DNA of 64,000 nt, taken from NCBI GenBank assembly GCA_000827495.1, contig KN817657.1, forward strand, positions 1-64,000, in the 5' to 3' direction. Position 1 is the first letter of the stretch; each line of letters begins with the position of its first letter. Shown in pieces: positions 24,778 through 37,578 of this stretch. The position numbers were made by a program, and so were the translations under genes. The notes beneath the pieces were generated by a model, which saw nothing but the letters and a program-made list of their open reading frames with translations, did no database searches and was not told where the DNA came from. The DNA comes from Hypholoma sublateritium FD-334 SS-4 (Eukaryota > Basidiomycota > Agaricomycetes > Agaricales > Strophariaceae).

Positions 24778-25989
24778 ATGAGTGTAACCGTGTTCGACGA
24801 CCGTAACGCCCTTATCGTGTACTCGACAAGTCCCGGATGGACGCAAGGTGGTAATGTGTCGGACTTTCAGGGCACGTCAACATGGACGACGAGCGCAGGG
24901 GCCTCATTCACGTTCAAATTTACCGGTCTGTACACTTTTCACGCGCCAGCCCCGTCGATTTACTCAAAACCTACTTTCCCAATGTCTAGGTGTAAGCATT
25001 AGCGTGTATGGGACCTTATCGGGCACGACCGCTCCCCAACAGTCAGCATACAGCATTGACGGTGGGGACGCTCAGGCGTTCACGGCCGTCACACCCACGG
25101 GCGTCGTTTTCACCTTCCATCAGTTGTTTTTCAGCCGTTCGGGACTCACAGCGGGCGTCTCACATACCCTCGTTGTAACCAATCTGGTGGAAAACACTTG
25201 GTACTTTCTAGACTCCATCCAAGTGGAGGCGGCCAGCACAACCACAACGACATCGAGCCCATTGCTTCCAATCACCACAACGTCGTCCACTGTCTCTACA
25301 AGTTCTACTACCACAGCGGCAACAACGCCAACCACAACTTCTTCAAGCGCGCTCAGAACGTCTACTACAAGCTCTCAACAATCCAGCGGTACATCTCTAG
25401 CAAAGACTTCAAGTACCGGAGCTCAGTCTATTGCGACGTCGGCTACAGGAGGCACCGTCGTGACTGTCACCACAGGCGGCGCATCGGTAATTTTGGTCCC
25501 TACGGTATCTCCAGACTCCGTCAATCTCAAGAGTTCAGCTCCAACTGGCCCGATCATCGGCGGGGTTCTCGGTGGAATCATTGTCTTGCTGCTCATCATC
25601 GCTGCGTTCGTGTTCCTGCGGTGGCGCCGAAAACGTGCTGTGCAGCCCGCATTGCTAGCTGTGCATCCCATGATGAGTCAGTGTTGTGCATCGCTCTTTG
25701 TTGGATTGGATCACTTATATTTGATACAGCGGCTGCAACAGATGACGCCCCTTCGCGTATTGATGCAGAGCCAGCGCCTGCATCTCCGCCTTCTGCTGAT
25801 TTCCAGCCGCATTCCAAATTTCGACCATATGATACCTCTCCATCCAATTTCTCGTCCCCTTCGGGAGCCTCTGCCTCTGAATACCGCGAAGGTTCCGTGA
25901 CTACAACACCCTCTTCTCCGCACGGGTACGACAGACTCGACGCGAATCACTTTCCGCCACCCAAATACGAGCGATATGAGGAGGATTAA
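24778..25989 (+). CDS. Single-pass membrane protein with Ser/Thr-rich stalk
   Basis: Three exons, 24778-24925, 24990-25676 and 25730-25989, with introns of 64 and 53 bp, give 364 codons with consistent phases. Residues 1-145 form a beta-rich extracellular domain typical of basidiomycete proteins that begin with VxFDDRNxLIxYS and contain a SVYGTLSG-type strand and an LDSIQVE-type end. A long Thr/Ser stalk follows, likely O-glycosylated. One transmembrane helix lies at about 238-262 (GGVLGGIIVLLLIIAAFVFL) with basic RWRRKR on the cytoplasmic side. The cytoplasmic tail is Pro/Ser-rich and ends in PPPKYERYEED. No classical signal peptide is visible, which is common in this family. Without the second intron the tail would be read in a wrong frame. 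It may be a surface sensor, but its function is unknown. Confidence 0.85.
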
Positions 25990-26487
25990 TATATTATACA
26001 GTAAGTATGTAATTAGATTGCAATAGTGCACGGACATTCCCGATGATAGCAGTGTAAATGTGTACTTGGTTCGAACGCATTTCATTTTGGGGTGATTGCC
26101 ACATTTCCCTGACGTAGCTTGTATGTACAAATATTACTCTCAGCGGGAAAGTTGGCACGCATCTGAGGATATACGAAGGTTGCGATCAGTAGCCGTTGGT
26201 TTTTCGAGCTCAGACTTGAGTTGCCTGCGCTTGACTGGATGGACAGTTTCACCGTCATCAGGCATAATTTAAGGGTTGTTAATATTGTTAGACTGTGTTC
26301 GAAACGTTCGGACGCGATAAAAATAATATTTGAATGTCTCCAAGTAATAAATGTTTATACATATGTCCGCCGTGCATACATTTAAATTCTGAAAAACATT
26401 ATCAGTATCTGGGCACGTGGATATACTCAAGGAATAGGTCGTACCGTTGGGATGATCGTTAGTATCCGCCTGGATAAAGTACTGACT
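25990..26487. other. Convergent 3' spacer
   Basis: An AT-rich stretch between the 3' ends of the membrane-protein gene (plus) and the peptidase gene (minus). No gene was seen; it presumably holds both polyadenylation regions. Confidence 0.5.
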
Positions 26488-27340
26488 TTAAGTATGGGCG
26501 ATGGTGACAGAGGAACTGCTTCCAATGGTAACACTGGTAAGCACTTTGGAACTCTGCTTGATGTCGAGGATGGCGGCATCAGTCAATCCAACGCTGGAAG
26601 ACGACGTCGATGCACTGGCACCAGTGAAGGTGACGGAGCCAAAGTTGGTGAGGGTCACCAACGATCCATTCTCCTCGAAGTCCTCGACGATCCACTCCGC
26701 GTTCTGTCCGACAAGGGCAGCCTGGTGAATTTTGTTAGAGGGGGCTTATAAACTTGATAATTTCGCAACTTACCGAGGAAGAAGGAGCCTTGACAGTCTG
26801 GGTGACAGACTTTCCAGTGGAGACGTTCTCCAGGACGACTGTACCGGCGGTGGTGGAGGTGGAATGAACAGTGACTGTGATGGTGTTGCCAGCGGCGATG
26901 GCGAAGTTGGAGAAATCGATGGAGGCGGTCGGGTACCATTCGTACCATGCCTGGTACGAGACCTTACCGCCGCTAACGGTGAAGTCGACACCAGCCTGGA
27001 GAATGGAGTTTTGGGCAGTGTCGCCGTCGATTCCGACCCACGCAGATGCCGCGCCAGTTCCAGTCGGGGTGGGGACGACGAACGTTCCGGTGACGGTGTT
27101 GAATGTCTGACCGGAGGGAGGGCTCTCCAAAACGGCGCCCGACCAGTTGGTGCTGTATGAAATAGCCTCGGTGGCGTTTCCGGCAACGGATTCCGTCTTC
27201 AACTCGGATGCCTCGACATAGCTGACAGGGCGTGAAAGACGCGCACGAGAAGCAACACGCTCTTGGAGTCGAGACGGGCGTGCGACAGCGACGTCGACGA
27301 AGAGGAAGATGCAAGAGAGGGCAACGGCGGAGAGCTTCAT
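26488..27340 (-). CDS. Secreted glutamic peptidase (eqolisin, MEROPS family G1)
   Basis: Acid-acting endopeptidase related to aspergilloglutamic and scytalidoglutamic peptidases, secreted to digest protein. Exons 27340-26774 and 26721-26488 flank a 52-bp phase-0 intron, giving 266 codons. Residues 1-20 are a signal peptide, followed by a propeptide to about residue 55. The mature domain starts near SYSTNWSGAV. Family hallmarks are SAWVGIDGD, WYEWYP, LENVSTGKSVT and NAEWIVEDFEE. By alignment with scytalidoglutamic peptidase (Q53, E136), the catalytic pair is Gln115 (in SILQAG) and Glu198 (in NAEWIVEDF); both are present, so the enzyme should be active. Length is normal for the family. The Cys seen after GIDGDT in related enzymes is replaced (GDTAQ). 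Confidence 0.95.
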
Positions 27341-27407
27341 ACTTGCAAAGACGTCTACTCGATATTTGAGCGGTACTGGTAGAATATTACGGCGCCGACG
27401 AGTAGGG

Positions 27408-27414
27408 TTTTATA
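27408..27414 (-). promoter_or_regulatory. Possible TATA box of the peptidase gene
   Basis: TATAAAA on the minus strand about 70 bases upstream of the peptidase ATG, a typical position for a fungal core promoter. Supported only by sequence and place. Confidence 0.45.
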
Positions 27415-29240
27415 GTCAAAATCTAGCCTTGTAGAGTAGATATATGATATGAACGCATAATCGCGACATCTCTTGTAATTCGCTGTGCACATGTGTCTTG
27501 TTCATTGAATCATGTGGAGGATAGAAGCTCTGCAGCATGCTACAGCTGGACCATACATTGCATCTCGTAATGTGAGGGAAGTACTTGATGCCGACAAGCG
27601 CCAGCTGACAGCTGAAATACCAACATATTTGAGCGGGTATTACAGCTGGCAGGTGGAGATATACGATAAGAAATTAGGATGTCAAACCTATTATCGCCTT
27701 ATGCAAGTAGTGGTGATATTCGTACGAAATTCAACATTCGCTGTGCTGCTCAAATTTATAGCATTCTCCAGGAAATATCTTCCTGTCACGATTAAAAAGC
27801 AAGAATTATCATATCTTATTCTTGTGAGAGGTGCATATACACCAGATGTTCGCTATATCTAAGCAGAATGAACCTGTGGACGGACATGCCTCGCGTCTAA
27901 TTATAGCATAGACGCTATTCTATTTTTAGTTACATCTAAACATGCAGAGCGGCGCGCGCTAATTGTGTGCGCACCGTGTGGATGACGGTAGATGGGGCGT
28001 TCTTCGCATATTATTCGGCAAGTGTTCTCAAGAGTGGTGTAACTGGTATCTGTATATATTTTATGTGAAATTAAGCAGCTAACTGATAGTACACACCGAA
28101 CTACCCTTCTGAGTAATATAACCCACTGAATGGATGCGGGCTAGACTGAACGGTCACCTATGTAGCTGCAGGGCGTCACTGAACTGTTTCAAATTTAAAG
28201 TAGTCCCTCGTTTAAGGCGCGGAAGCACGTCAGCGACTCAGAGTATCTTCAGCATGCTGGGTGAAGGAGGAGATTAGATTGCCCTTATTCTATTATTAGA
28301 TTACCCGATGTGCGCACGGACTGCGGATGGAAGACTTTGCGCGACGCTTAATTGTGGATGCACAACGGATTGCCTGTGATTTACGATAGCCATGTGGTCA
28401 CCGGTTCCGCTGAAACTCGGACGGTCAGTAAGCAAGGACGTGAGGACGTGATTTGGGGCAGATGCCAGGCGAACACCCGCAAGTGGTTTGTCTGCACCGG
28501 GGAGCTCTCCAGCCTGAAACAAATCTGTTGGTAACTCCTATGTCATTTTCAAACTGCAATTAATTGACGGAAACATTCCAACACATCTATGATCAGGCTA
28601 TCTTCGGTTCTTCTCAGGCGTTAGATGGCCACAATTACGCAGTACTATTTAGACGCCATCCGCGAAGCAGTGCTGTACGCTCAGATGTCCAAAAAACACT
28701 TGCCTCCAATTACATGGATGAATGTCTTTTTTACGCCTCTAAATAGAACCAATATACTCTTTGACGTTGGTAGTTCGTCCTGAATCCAATCTTGTTTTCG
28801 GCATGGAAGCTTGCTATTTCTACTACCTGAAGGGAGTCCGAATCACTGATTCCACGACATGACGCACAGGCTGGATAACTGGTTACGCGCTTCGTCTTTA
28901 TACACTCTACTACCATACATCAAAGTCCCATAATAAAATGGGGAAATAAACGGCTGAGTGATGGGGGGAAAAAGTCTCATGACCACCAAGGATGTTGAGA
29001 GCGCAATATGCTGCCAACGGTGTATTATATACGTGAGGATCCCTTGCAATTCGCATGACATCCTACTAGTTTGCGGTCAGTCTGCTGCCACATAATCCAG
29101 AGAAACGAATCTGCAGTCCACGAACGTCCTATTTTTTCTCGAACCGTAAGAGGTGCGCACTCCCCAAAGTTAAATGTATTATTGATATCTCGTCTGGAAT
29201 ACGCTATGGTGTTCAATAAGTAATTAATCGGCTCAGTTCC
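27415..29240. other. Intergenic stretch, no supported gene
   Basis: AT-rich to balanced DNA. Frames at 27512-27862 (plus) and 28843-29216 (minus) are open for 60-116 codons but carry no domain, and no splice chain was found. Nothing is recognised as a transposon. Confidence 0.45.
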
Positions 29241-30799
29241 TTACTGCATGTGGCGTTCACCGAGCAGATTCATGGACTTTGTTGTCTCGTTGTAGAGCAT
29301 TTCCGTGGCCATCTGGTAGTCCCCATTTCGGTCGGCGCGTATCTACCGGCGAAATAATATTTATATGTCAGTAAATCTGATGGCGAAGGAAAAAAATGTA
29401 CGCTGTTGTGGTGTGCGATGTACACCGATTTGGAGGACGCATGGATGCAGAGAGGGGGGAGGCCGCTGCGCAGCAGAGGAATCGACGCTAGAATTCGGGA
29501 TAGGCGCCCGTTTCCGTCCTAGTACGCGGCTGATCCAAGCCGCAGATGCAAATGGATCCCTGTCGGCTTGACGAATAAGCTCCTACCATGTACGGCGTCG
29601 CGTCGGTCAGACTAAAAAGCGAATCACTATTTTGTTTACTTACATTAAAGCGCTCGCAGAATGTGCGAAGCTCAGAATCAATTTCGTCGTACGGGCAGAA
29701 TTGGACCTTCGTGCGTCGTCCTGTGGTTGCGGTTGCTGCAGTGACGTTGATTTGCGAGACCTGCCTTGTCGTCCCCGTATTGATGTAGGAGATCTAATGT
29801 CTGAGGCCTAGATCGATGTATAAAACTCGGCTCGTCTGCATGAGCTGGGTGTGGAGGCCACATATCATCTCCACAGTGAGATTCGGAGGCTCAGGCACTG
29901 TGAAATCGGTTCCGAGTCTTCAGCTCGGCTTCGCGGGAAATTTAAAACATTTAATGTACCTTGTGCGTGTCGCGAAGCATGCTTGCTGCGTCTGAGATGT
30001 TGCGCACTTCGCCGCCTACGATTTGCTTCGAAGTGAGGGGTGGCATTGGATCGAAGCCTGATTTGACCAGCTCCGATGTAGCCTGCGACAGACATGATTC
30101 AATTCAGTAACATATGTGCAGAACTGGGGTTATGATGCCTACTTTTTCGTCAAACTGGAATGCGCCTTCCATCACACTGGTCTCGAGACAGTGAAGGTTG
30201 AGGAAGCGAGCCACGACGTCCGCCGCGGCGCCCATGCTCGTCCACTGGGCGCGCATCGCAGCGATCTGAGCACGCTGGAGCTTGCAATACGGGAACGCAT
30301 CATGCGCGGCTGGCTCGGGGAAAATCCAAGAGACGTGTCGGTCTTGTATACGAGCAGCCGCCGATATGCGCCGGCGAGGATCTCAGCCCTTGATCGTGTA
30401 GCCCACTCCCCGAAATCCGAGTCGTCTAACACGCCACTTAACTGAGAATAAACATGTGGGAGCATACCTCGGGGTGGGGGGCGCATGGGGTACACGAACC
30501 TCTTCATAGAGGGCCATGACCGTGACCTTGCTACCGAGCGACATACGCATGTCCGCGACCCGTAGCAGGAGGAAGGGAAGACGGTGGGCCTCGAGAAGGG
30601 ATTCCCACAGCCTCGCGGATGCTGCGCGTGCTGGGCCATCGGACGGGCTCATGGCGAGAGACCTTTCCAGATTTGCGCATTGTTCTGGGCCTAGCGCGTC
30701 TAGTGGCAAATCCTATGGGAAAGAATGAGAAATGTTGCATTGGTCATCAGATAGGTATGGTAATGGAGGAGTGCTGAAGCAGTCGGGGGCGCTCAGCAT
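29241..30799 (-). pseudogene. Broken Fic-domain (AMPylator-type) gene
   Basis: Fic proteins transfer AMP or similar groups using the motif HxFx(D/E)GN(G/K)R. Coherent minus-strand exons read LPLDALGPEQCANLERSLAM, GVLDDSDFGEWATRSRAEIL, MRAQWTSMGAAADVVARF with LNLHCLETSVMEGAF, then ELVKSGFDPMPPLTSKQIVG, VEMICGLHTQLMQTSR and INTGTTRQVSQINV, in the order of basidiomycete Fic proteins, ending IRADRNGDYQMATEML and GERHMQ at 29241. Two lesions are clear. An in-frame TAG lies at 29794-29796. In the active site, only DGNGRLSRILASIPLL (about 29470-29519) remains after WISRVL, in a shifted frame; the HPF part with the catalytic His is gone. The 5' end is uncertain (ATG at 30799 is a guess). The residual product, if any, cannot be a normal Fic enzyme. 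Confidence 0.75.
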
Positions 30800-31830
30800 T
30801 TATGTAAAGGGTATTATTCGACATAAGTAGTTGCATGCCAGATGAATCACAGATGGAGGGAAAGCATCACTATCAGTGCATCTGATGTCCCCGCAGTTTA
30901 ATTTGTGGATGTGCTGAGCGGAGCCAATAGGAAGCCCGGCAACAAAACGGATCGCCTCATTGACAGTGAACATTCAATGTACGATTCTATCCGGACGCCA
31001 GTGTGAAAATCGATGAACCTCGTTCCAATCGATTTCGAGTCGTTTGATCCTTGGACTCGAGGGCCTGACGCCGGTGACGACGAACCAAGCGGCTTGCGTC
31101 TTTGTTCCATTTTTGAGCGCAGTACGCCACACAAGAGACTCTCACGCACACCTTATCGCAGGCGTTGCAGAGATGCCCCTATGCGTATATCAAAAACACA
31201 CGCCGTGATCTCCACCGTAAGGCCGTTCGCTTTGAGAGCGAGACCACGCCCCGGGTATGCTGCCGTACGTGCAATGGGGACCAAGAATGACCCGCTTTGC
31301 CTGTCGAGCGGACGTGTGTGATCATTCGCAGCCTATCCACCGCATCGTGCTGCTCGGTGACGCGGTGACGTGGCCGTATGCTCTACTTGGTGCGTGGGTG
31401 GTTTATCACCGCGAGACGTTCCATCAGGCTTCTTAAAAATGGATTGGACCAATCAACGTGGACCATAGCAACCCCTCCAAAGCGGTGGCCAAGGATGTCC
31501 CATGCTTGTTTCTTCTCGCGGTCATCACGAATGTTCGCCTCAGAGGTTAATCGCAGTACAATGGGGCTCGTCTTTGTTGAGGTGCGATGAAAAGATATGT
31601 TTCATAAACGAAGGAGGCGATCTGCGGGCTTTGATAGCGTGTGCTGGAGTCAATGAAAGTGTCTGACCGAGCAGATGATCGTGAAAGCCAAAAGCAAAAG
31701 TTTTAGGCGCCTAAACAAACAAAAAGAAAATCACGTGTGTTGTTTTGATTCATTTGTCAAAGGCTTCTGAGTCATCAGGGAGGTGTTGGCCGTGGATGAG
31801 CGCACATCGTACGCCCAGCAGCGCCCCGCC
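30800..31830. other. Spacer with one coding-like segment
   Basis: Between the Fic relic and the SET gene. On the minus strand about 31405-31560 reads EANIRDDREKKQAWDILGHR and then VHVDWSNPFLRSLMERLAVI before a stop, with natural amino-acid use; it could be an orphan exon of an unknown gene. The rest shows nothing recognisable. The region next to 31830 should contain the SET gene promoter. Confidence 0.35.
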
Positions 31831-34800
31831 ATGAACGGTGGCCGCGCTTTCTACACACCCAACTCGCCCCATATGACAATATCTCACGTCGCTTATGCGT
31901 CGCCAGCCCCCGCGACGTCGTCGGCGACGCTCAACTCGATTCTCACAACCACGGCATCGCCTAGGGCGGCCGCCCAACAATTTCAGCACACAATACATCA
32001 CCAACAACAACGACGACATCAAGAACCCCCCATGACAGTTCCAGCGAAACGGAAGATCCAGGAGATGTCCCAGAGCCCGCAGGGAACGAGCTACCACCTG
32101 GACGAACCCCTCCACACGCCTCTCAGCGGGAAAGGCTCGCACATCGGCCACAACGGCCTCCACACACCACCCACTGCGGGCGCCACAGACGTCTCAACGG
32201 AGGCGGTCGACTGCATATGCGGCTTCGCCATCGACGACGGCTTTTCCATCGCCTGCGACATCTGCTCGCGGTGGTGCCATTCAGCGTGCTTTGGCATCGA
32301 CTCAGGCGGTCTCGTCCCCGACTCATTCGTATGCTGGGTATGTAATCCACGGTCACACCACGTCAAGGAGATGGCCATCGCCCTGCAGCGGAGTCGTCTC
32401 GACGCTGGTCTTTTGGGGGCTTCGGGATTGGGTCTGGGGCTTGGGCTTGGCGGGCTGGGCGACGATGGAGGGAAGCAGCGACGGAGGGTCAGTCCCGGGA
32501 CGGACAGGAAGGCGAGGAGAGGCAGTACGACCACAATCGAGAGTGGAGGGCCAACAAAGAGACGACGGCGGCCGTCCGTCGTACAACACCCAGTCGCAAT
32601 GCCCCCCACGCCCTCCATCCCATCCTTGCCCACACTACCAACATTGACATTGCCCACGAATACCGTCACTGCGCACCCCATGGCCCCATCAACGTCATTA
32701 ACGAACGGAGTTGCGGAGGAGGAGCATGTGGATATCGACACGGAGCCGTGGACGGCGACCTATGTGCCGATAACGAAAGACATCATCCCCGACGACGAGA
32801 CCCGATCCAAGTTACGCAGGCAGGCCCGCGCCTGGCGGGGCGTTACCGCCGTATCATCATCGCCTCCGCCCTTTGCATCGACTGAACCAGTCTCGCTACC
32901 GAAGCCACCTTCGACGCCGCCCATAGCTATCCGCGCCCTGCCCCCAACACCATCACCCCTTCTACCGTCAACTAATCCTCATTGTTTGCCACCCTCGTAC
33001 GCCACTTACACCACCCGCCCGCTACCCTCATCTTCCATGCTAGTCCCCTTTCATTCTCTTATCACCCCCACCGCATCCTATCTCCGCGAACCCACGAACG
33101 GGTACGCAGGCCTCGGCATGCCAAAACCCCATGTCCATCTACTCGGGCCGCCGCTGGGCGTCGCACTCGACGCGAGAGGTGTAGGAAGCGAGGGCCGCTT
33201 TGTTCGTTGGGGCTGTCGGCCAAATGCCGTGCTGCGTCCCGTTATATGCCGCGAGGCCAAAGCGACCCAGAAAGGGATCAGGAGAGAGGAAGCTATCGAC
33301 ATCGTAGATGAAGATGCAACGGAGGATGAGGATACGCACGCCGAACATGAGCGCCGCAACAGACGCAAGGCTGAGAAAGCCCGTGCAGATGACGCCGAGG
33401 CCGAGGACGACGATACAACGCTCGGCTTCGCCGTTTTCGCACTGCGTGATCTCAAGGAGGGTGAGGAAGTGGTGCTGGGCTGGGAGTGGGACGACGGCCA
33501 TGCGATCCACCGGCTGCCCGCGCTGCTGAAAACGCCGGGTATGTTTCCGTAAGTCCCATTTCTTTGTTTTACCTTGGATGCTGGTTGACGAACGTGCAGT
33601 CCGCTACCTGCGCACCACGCTAAACATAGCCCTGCCGAGCTCCTCCACCTTCGAAACCAACTGTCGAACATCCTCCACGCCCTCGCCTCGACTTTCACCA
33701 CCTGCGCATGCGGATCCACCGCGAACGACTGTGCGCTCATCGCTATGGCCAACATGGTCGAACGTCTGGAGAGCGCCGGTGCAGATTTCACCGACTGGAC
33801 GCCACTGGATGCCAACGAACGCCGCTCGTCGTATGGCTGGGATCAGTATGGCACAGACGACGAGGGACGCCAGGAGCGCGGACTGCCTCCGTATCGCGCG
33901 CAGCAGCCGACATGGCCGGATGCGGACATGGGGCCGTTGATTGGACGGAAGCGGGGGTTCAGGACGCGGGAGCGGGTTCCATTAAGTGGCGGGCTGGGAG
34001 GGATGGAAATCGTTGACGAGGAGGCCGATGCAGAGCGACGGGCGAAGGATCAGACGAAAAGACGTACGAACGGGAAGGCGTTTGTTATTTCTGCAACGCC
34101 GGAGACGCCGAAACCGAGTCCCAGGTTTAAACTCTCCGTTGTGACCCCCGACGGCGAAAGTCATGGGAAGGTGAAGGGAAAGGAGCGCGCGGTGGACGGC
34201 GACGTGGAAATGCGGGATGGAGATGGCACTGAGTCTGCAAGATCTATGCCTGTGGACGGTATTTCTCCAATTATTTACAGTGATAAAGTTGACGCTGACC
34301 TATCCATTTCTGTCGCAGATCGCCCGGTCGACAATGTCCATCTACATCCCTACTCGATACTGAACTCGTCGATACCTGCATCGCGCGCGCATCCTAATCT
34401 CGAACCGCGACCGCCGGACCCACCGGACGAGAACAAGATGCCACCGAAGATGCGGAAGCGGTGGATGCACCGCGAGGTTGAGGCGCGCAACAGTCGGCGC
34501 GATGTGCCCCCACAGAAGGACACATTGTTCAGCATGAGTCCAGGGTCGGATGTGATGTCGGTTGATGCGGCCTTTCGAAATGGGGGCGTTGGCCTTGGGA
34601 TCCGGTTCGACATCCCAGAGGCAGAGCACGGTGAGTCTCCCACAGGGTATTTTATCGAAGCCCTCTCTAATCGCGCGCGCCTGACAGACGAGGTACCTCC
34701 CACTCGAACTCCACCGCCTTCGAGCGAGCACGATCTGCCCACCGATCTGCCCGATCATGCTGAGCGATCTCAGTCGGAGCACCCGGAAACTTCCCTGATG

Positions 34801-37578
34801 CCCCCGCCGCCGCTACCTGCCCCGCGCGACACGAGCCCCGTATCACCGCAATACCTTTCGCCCACCACACCAACGCCGTCTCCACCCTCGCCGCACTTGG
34901 CTACGCCCTCGCCGACGCACAACTTCGCCAATGGCCGACGCTCGCCGCGCATCGCGCACGCTGAACACGGTGACCACAGCGACCGTGACGCTGCGGCGAC
35001 GCGTCTGTTCCATGATCCTTACCAGCAAGCCAAGGGCGCGATTGCTCCGCCGCTGGCGACGTCACCGCTGCATGACTTTGCGAATCTCTCGCTCCTGAGC
35101 CCAGCAGCGCTTGCTCAAGCGCGGGCGCAGGCGGTCAGCAGGGCTCCGTTTAGCACCTTGTCGGAGCCAGACGATGCGGCGCGCGAGACAGAGGCGGAGG
35201 CGGAGGCTCCACGCGATGATGACGTGGACATGGAGTCGGGCGAGGATGAAGAGCACAAGGGTGGCGAACAGCAGCTCGCCGAGCAGCCGGCGCCGGTCGA
35301 CGAGGGAATGGAGGTGCAAGATGAAGTGGAGTGGAGTCCGCTGCGTCGAGTGGAGAAGGTGCCCGTTGTCGAAGTCGAGGTGCATGCAGCGTCCGACCAT
35401 GAGCCACCGAGTTCGTCTCCTGAGGTCGAGGCTGTCCGACAGAGCGTGATGCTAACTGTGTCACCACTCGACTCGGTCGCGTCCACGCCCACCGCGCGGC
35501 TCTCGCCACAGCCCGTTGTCGCCACGGTTATTCCACCTGTGAATGGGGCAGTCGAGGAGGAAGAGGGCGTGCACGAGCAGTGCGTAGCGAAGATGCAGGT
35601 CGATGAACAACATCCGGACGTTCCAGTTCAGAGCACACCATGTGTTGCTGTGCCAGAAAACACAGCACCGCCGCCCGCGAACTTCTTCGACACAGACGAC
35701 CCAGACGAGTGGAAGCGCCAGATGGAAACGAGCGTGTCCCTACCTTTCCCTGCGAGGGCACCCTCGCCGGAAGTTGTGCATGGCGAACCGGACGAAGACG
35801 ACGCCGCTCAGAAGACGCCCATTCCTACGTTCGTTGCGCCGCGCGAGCGACTGCAATCGGAAGATTCCTTACGCTCGGGCTCGCCATTCGAGGAGATCAC
35901 TGTGACGGTGGTAGTACAAGACGAAGCGGAGGTTGAGGAACCACCTCCACAGTCATGCCCCACGGCTGACTCGGAGCCGCCACCGGCGTCTGCGGAGTCA
36001 TCCGCGGCGGTTGAACCTTTAATGGGTGATGTTGAGACGCCTCGGCCTACCGTGGAATCCCCGGACGCTCCCCTACCCGCAAAGGACACCAACTTCGAAC
36101 CCACCGTTGGCGATCATGTTGTATCGCCCGTCGAGCAAAGCACCGCCGCTACCCCGCGGCAGGACTCCCAGGAACCAACATCCCCCGCAACGCAGCCCAA
36201 GGTCAAAAAGATCACCCTGAGAGAATTTGTGGAGCGCAAGAAACAGCTACGCGAGGAGATGGAGGCGGCGAAGAGCGCGCAGGCGTCTCCCATGAGCGCC
36301 ACATCGGCTCTCGCTGCAGATGAGCGCGAGGGCCAGGGCCAGGGCGGGGGTGCCACCCCCAAGTCGTCGACTGCAAGCCCTGCCATCGTCAACTTCACGC
36401 CGCAGTGGATGCGCGAGCCGGCTGTTGCCGCCGGCCCGGTCGCAGCGACGCCGAAGGCGCCGGACGCCGTTCCCACCCAGAAAGACAAGGATCTGGGAGA
36501 GCTGCAAGCGCTCACTCTGGCCAAAGCAGCGGAGAATCTGGCGGAGATCGCGAAGCGCAGCGTCAATCTGAAAGCCTTCCAGGAAAGCACGAAGCATTCG
36601 GCAATCAAGCCCGAGTGGTTGCTTGCGAAAACCGCGATTGGGAACGACAAGCTGCTTGACGCTCCTGGCGCTCCCGCCCTCTCCACGTCTGTTGTCCCCG
36701 CTCCAGTTTCTAAGCCTCTAGAGCAGCGCCCGACGTTGAATGGGTACCATCAGCCACCTCGGGTACCTTCCCAACCTCCAGTCCTGCCTTCGTTCGTCTC
36801 GAAGGCTGTTCCCATTACCTCAACGCCCCCTCCTCCATCGATGCATGTTTCGACGCCCATCCCTGCAATATCCGCGGTAAATACTCGGGAAGCGAAAAAG
36901 GAGCTCATTGACATCCCTATGAGCAGCCTGTCCGCCACGCGACCATCAACGTTAAAGCCGGACATTCCTCCAATCTCAAGCCCGTACCTCGCACCGCCCA
37001 TGCGCTCGATGTACCCCGACCGCTCAATCTCACCCATGGGCCCGGATCTGGCGCACTCATTTCACTTCCGCCGGCCGTCGCACGAGGACGGCGAGATCGG
37101 CGAGGGGTCGCCGCCTATCGTCATTCCGCGCTCCAGTGGGGCGAACAGCACGTTCATGCCAAAGACGCGCCCATTTGCGTCGGGTCTGCCGCCGGTGCCA
37201 TCATCATCACATTCACCACCAACGGGGCCGCGTTCCCTGTACGCGCCCTCGGCATCGCCAACGCCATCCTTCAGCGGTGGTGGCGGTTCGCACTACCGTC
37301 CTGCGCCGCCGCCGCATGTGGTACCGCCTGGCTCCGCCGCTGCCGCAAACAGGCCTTTGCCACCGAGCGCACCACGGGCGCTGAGGAATTCGATGATGTC
37401 GGGGAGGTCGGGTGGTGGTGGTGGTGGTGGTGGTGGGAATGCATCGTCGTCGTCTTACCCGTACGGCGGGTCGCAATACATCCCCCGTGGTCCGTTAGCT
37501 GACCAGCGGGATCGTGATCGTGACAGGGACCATTCCCGGCCTTATCGGCGGCGGCCTGGCGGTGGTCGGGCGCGATAG
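31831..37578 (+). CDS. SET3-like: PHD-finger and SET-domain protein, Set3/MLL5 type
   Basis: Likely the chromatin-reading scaffold of a Set3C-type histone deacetylase complex. Exon 1 is 31831-33548 and exon 2 begins at 33600 after a 51-bp phase-2 intron. Two further stretches in exon 2, 34259-34318 (60 bp) and 34631-34687 (57 bp), have GT-AG ends but stay in frame; the product is about 1859 codons if both are removed, 1898 if kept. I start at the ATG at 31831; the open frame begins earlier but without ATG. The PHD finger is at about 128-175 (CICGFAIDDGFSIACDICSR, WCHSACFGI, CWVCNPR). The SET domain spans about 380-573, interrupted by an acidic insert. Its NHSC-like motif reads RFVRWGCRPNA, as in catalytically silent Set3/MLL5 proteins. 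A Cys cluster (CACGSTANDC) follows. The C-terminal two thirds are disordered, Pro/Ser/Glu-rich, with a Gly run and an Arg-Asp tail. Confidence 0.9.

Noticed and set aside
31783..31830. Earlier start of the SET protein at 31783
   Set aside because: The first codon there is GTG, not used as a normal nuclear start; the first in-frame ATG is at 31831.
33078..33815. 245-codon antisense frame over the SET domain
   Set aside because: Ser/Ala/Arg-rich antisense shadow of a well supported exon.
37414..37437. GGT run as a genomic microsatellite feature
   Set aside because: It encodes the poly-Gly run in the SET protein tail; no separate function is supported.
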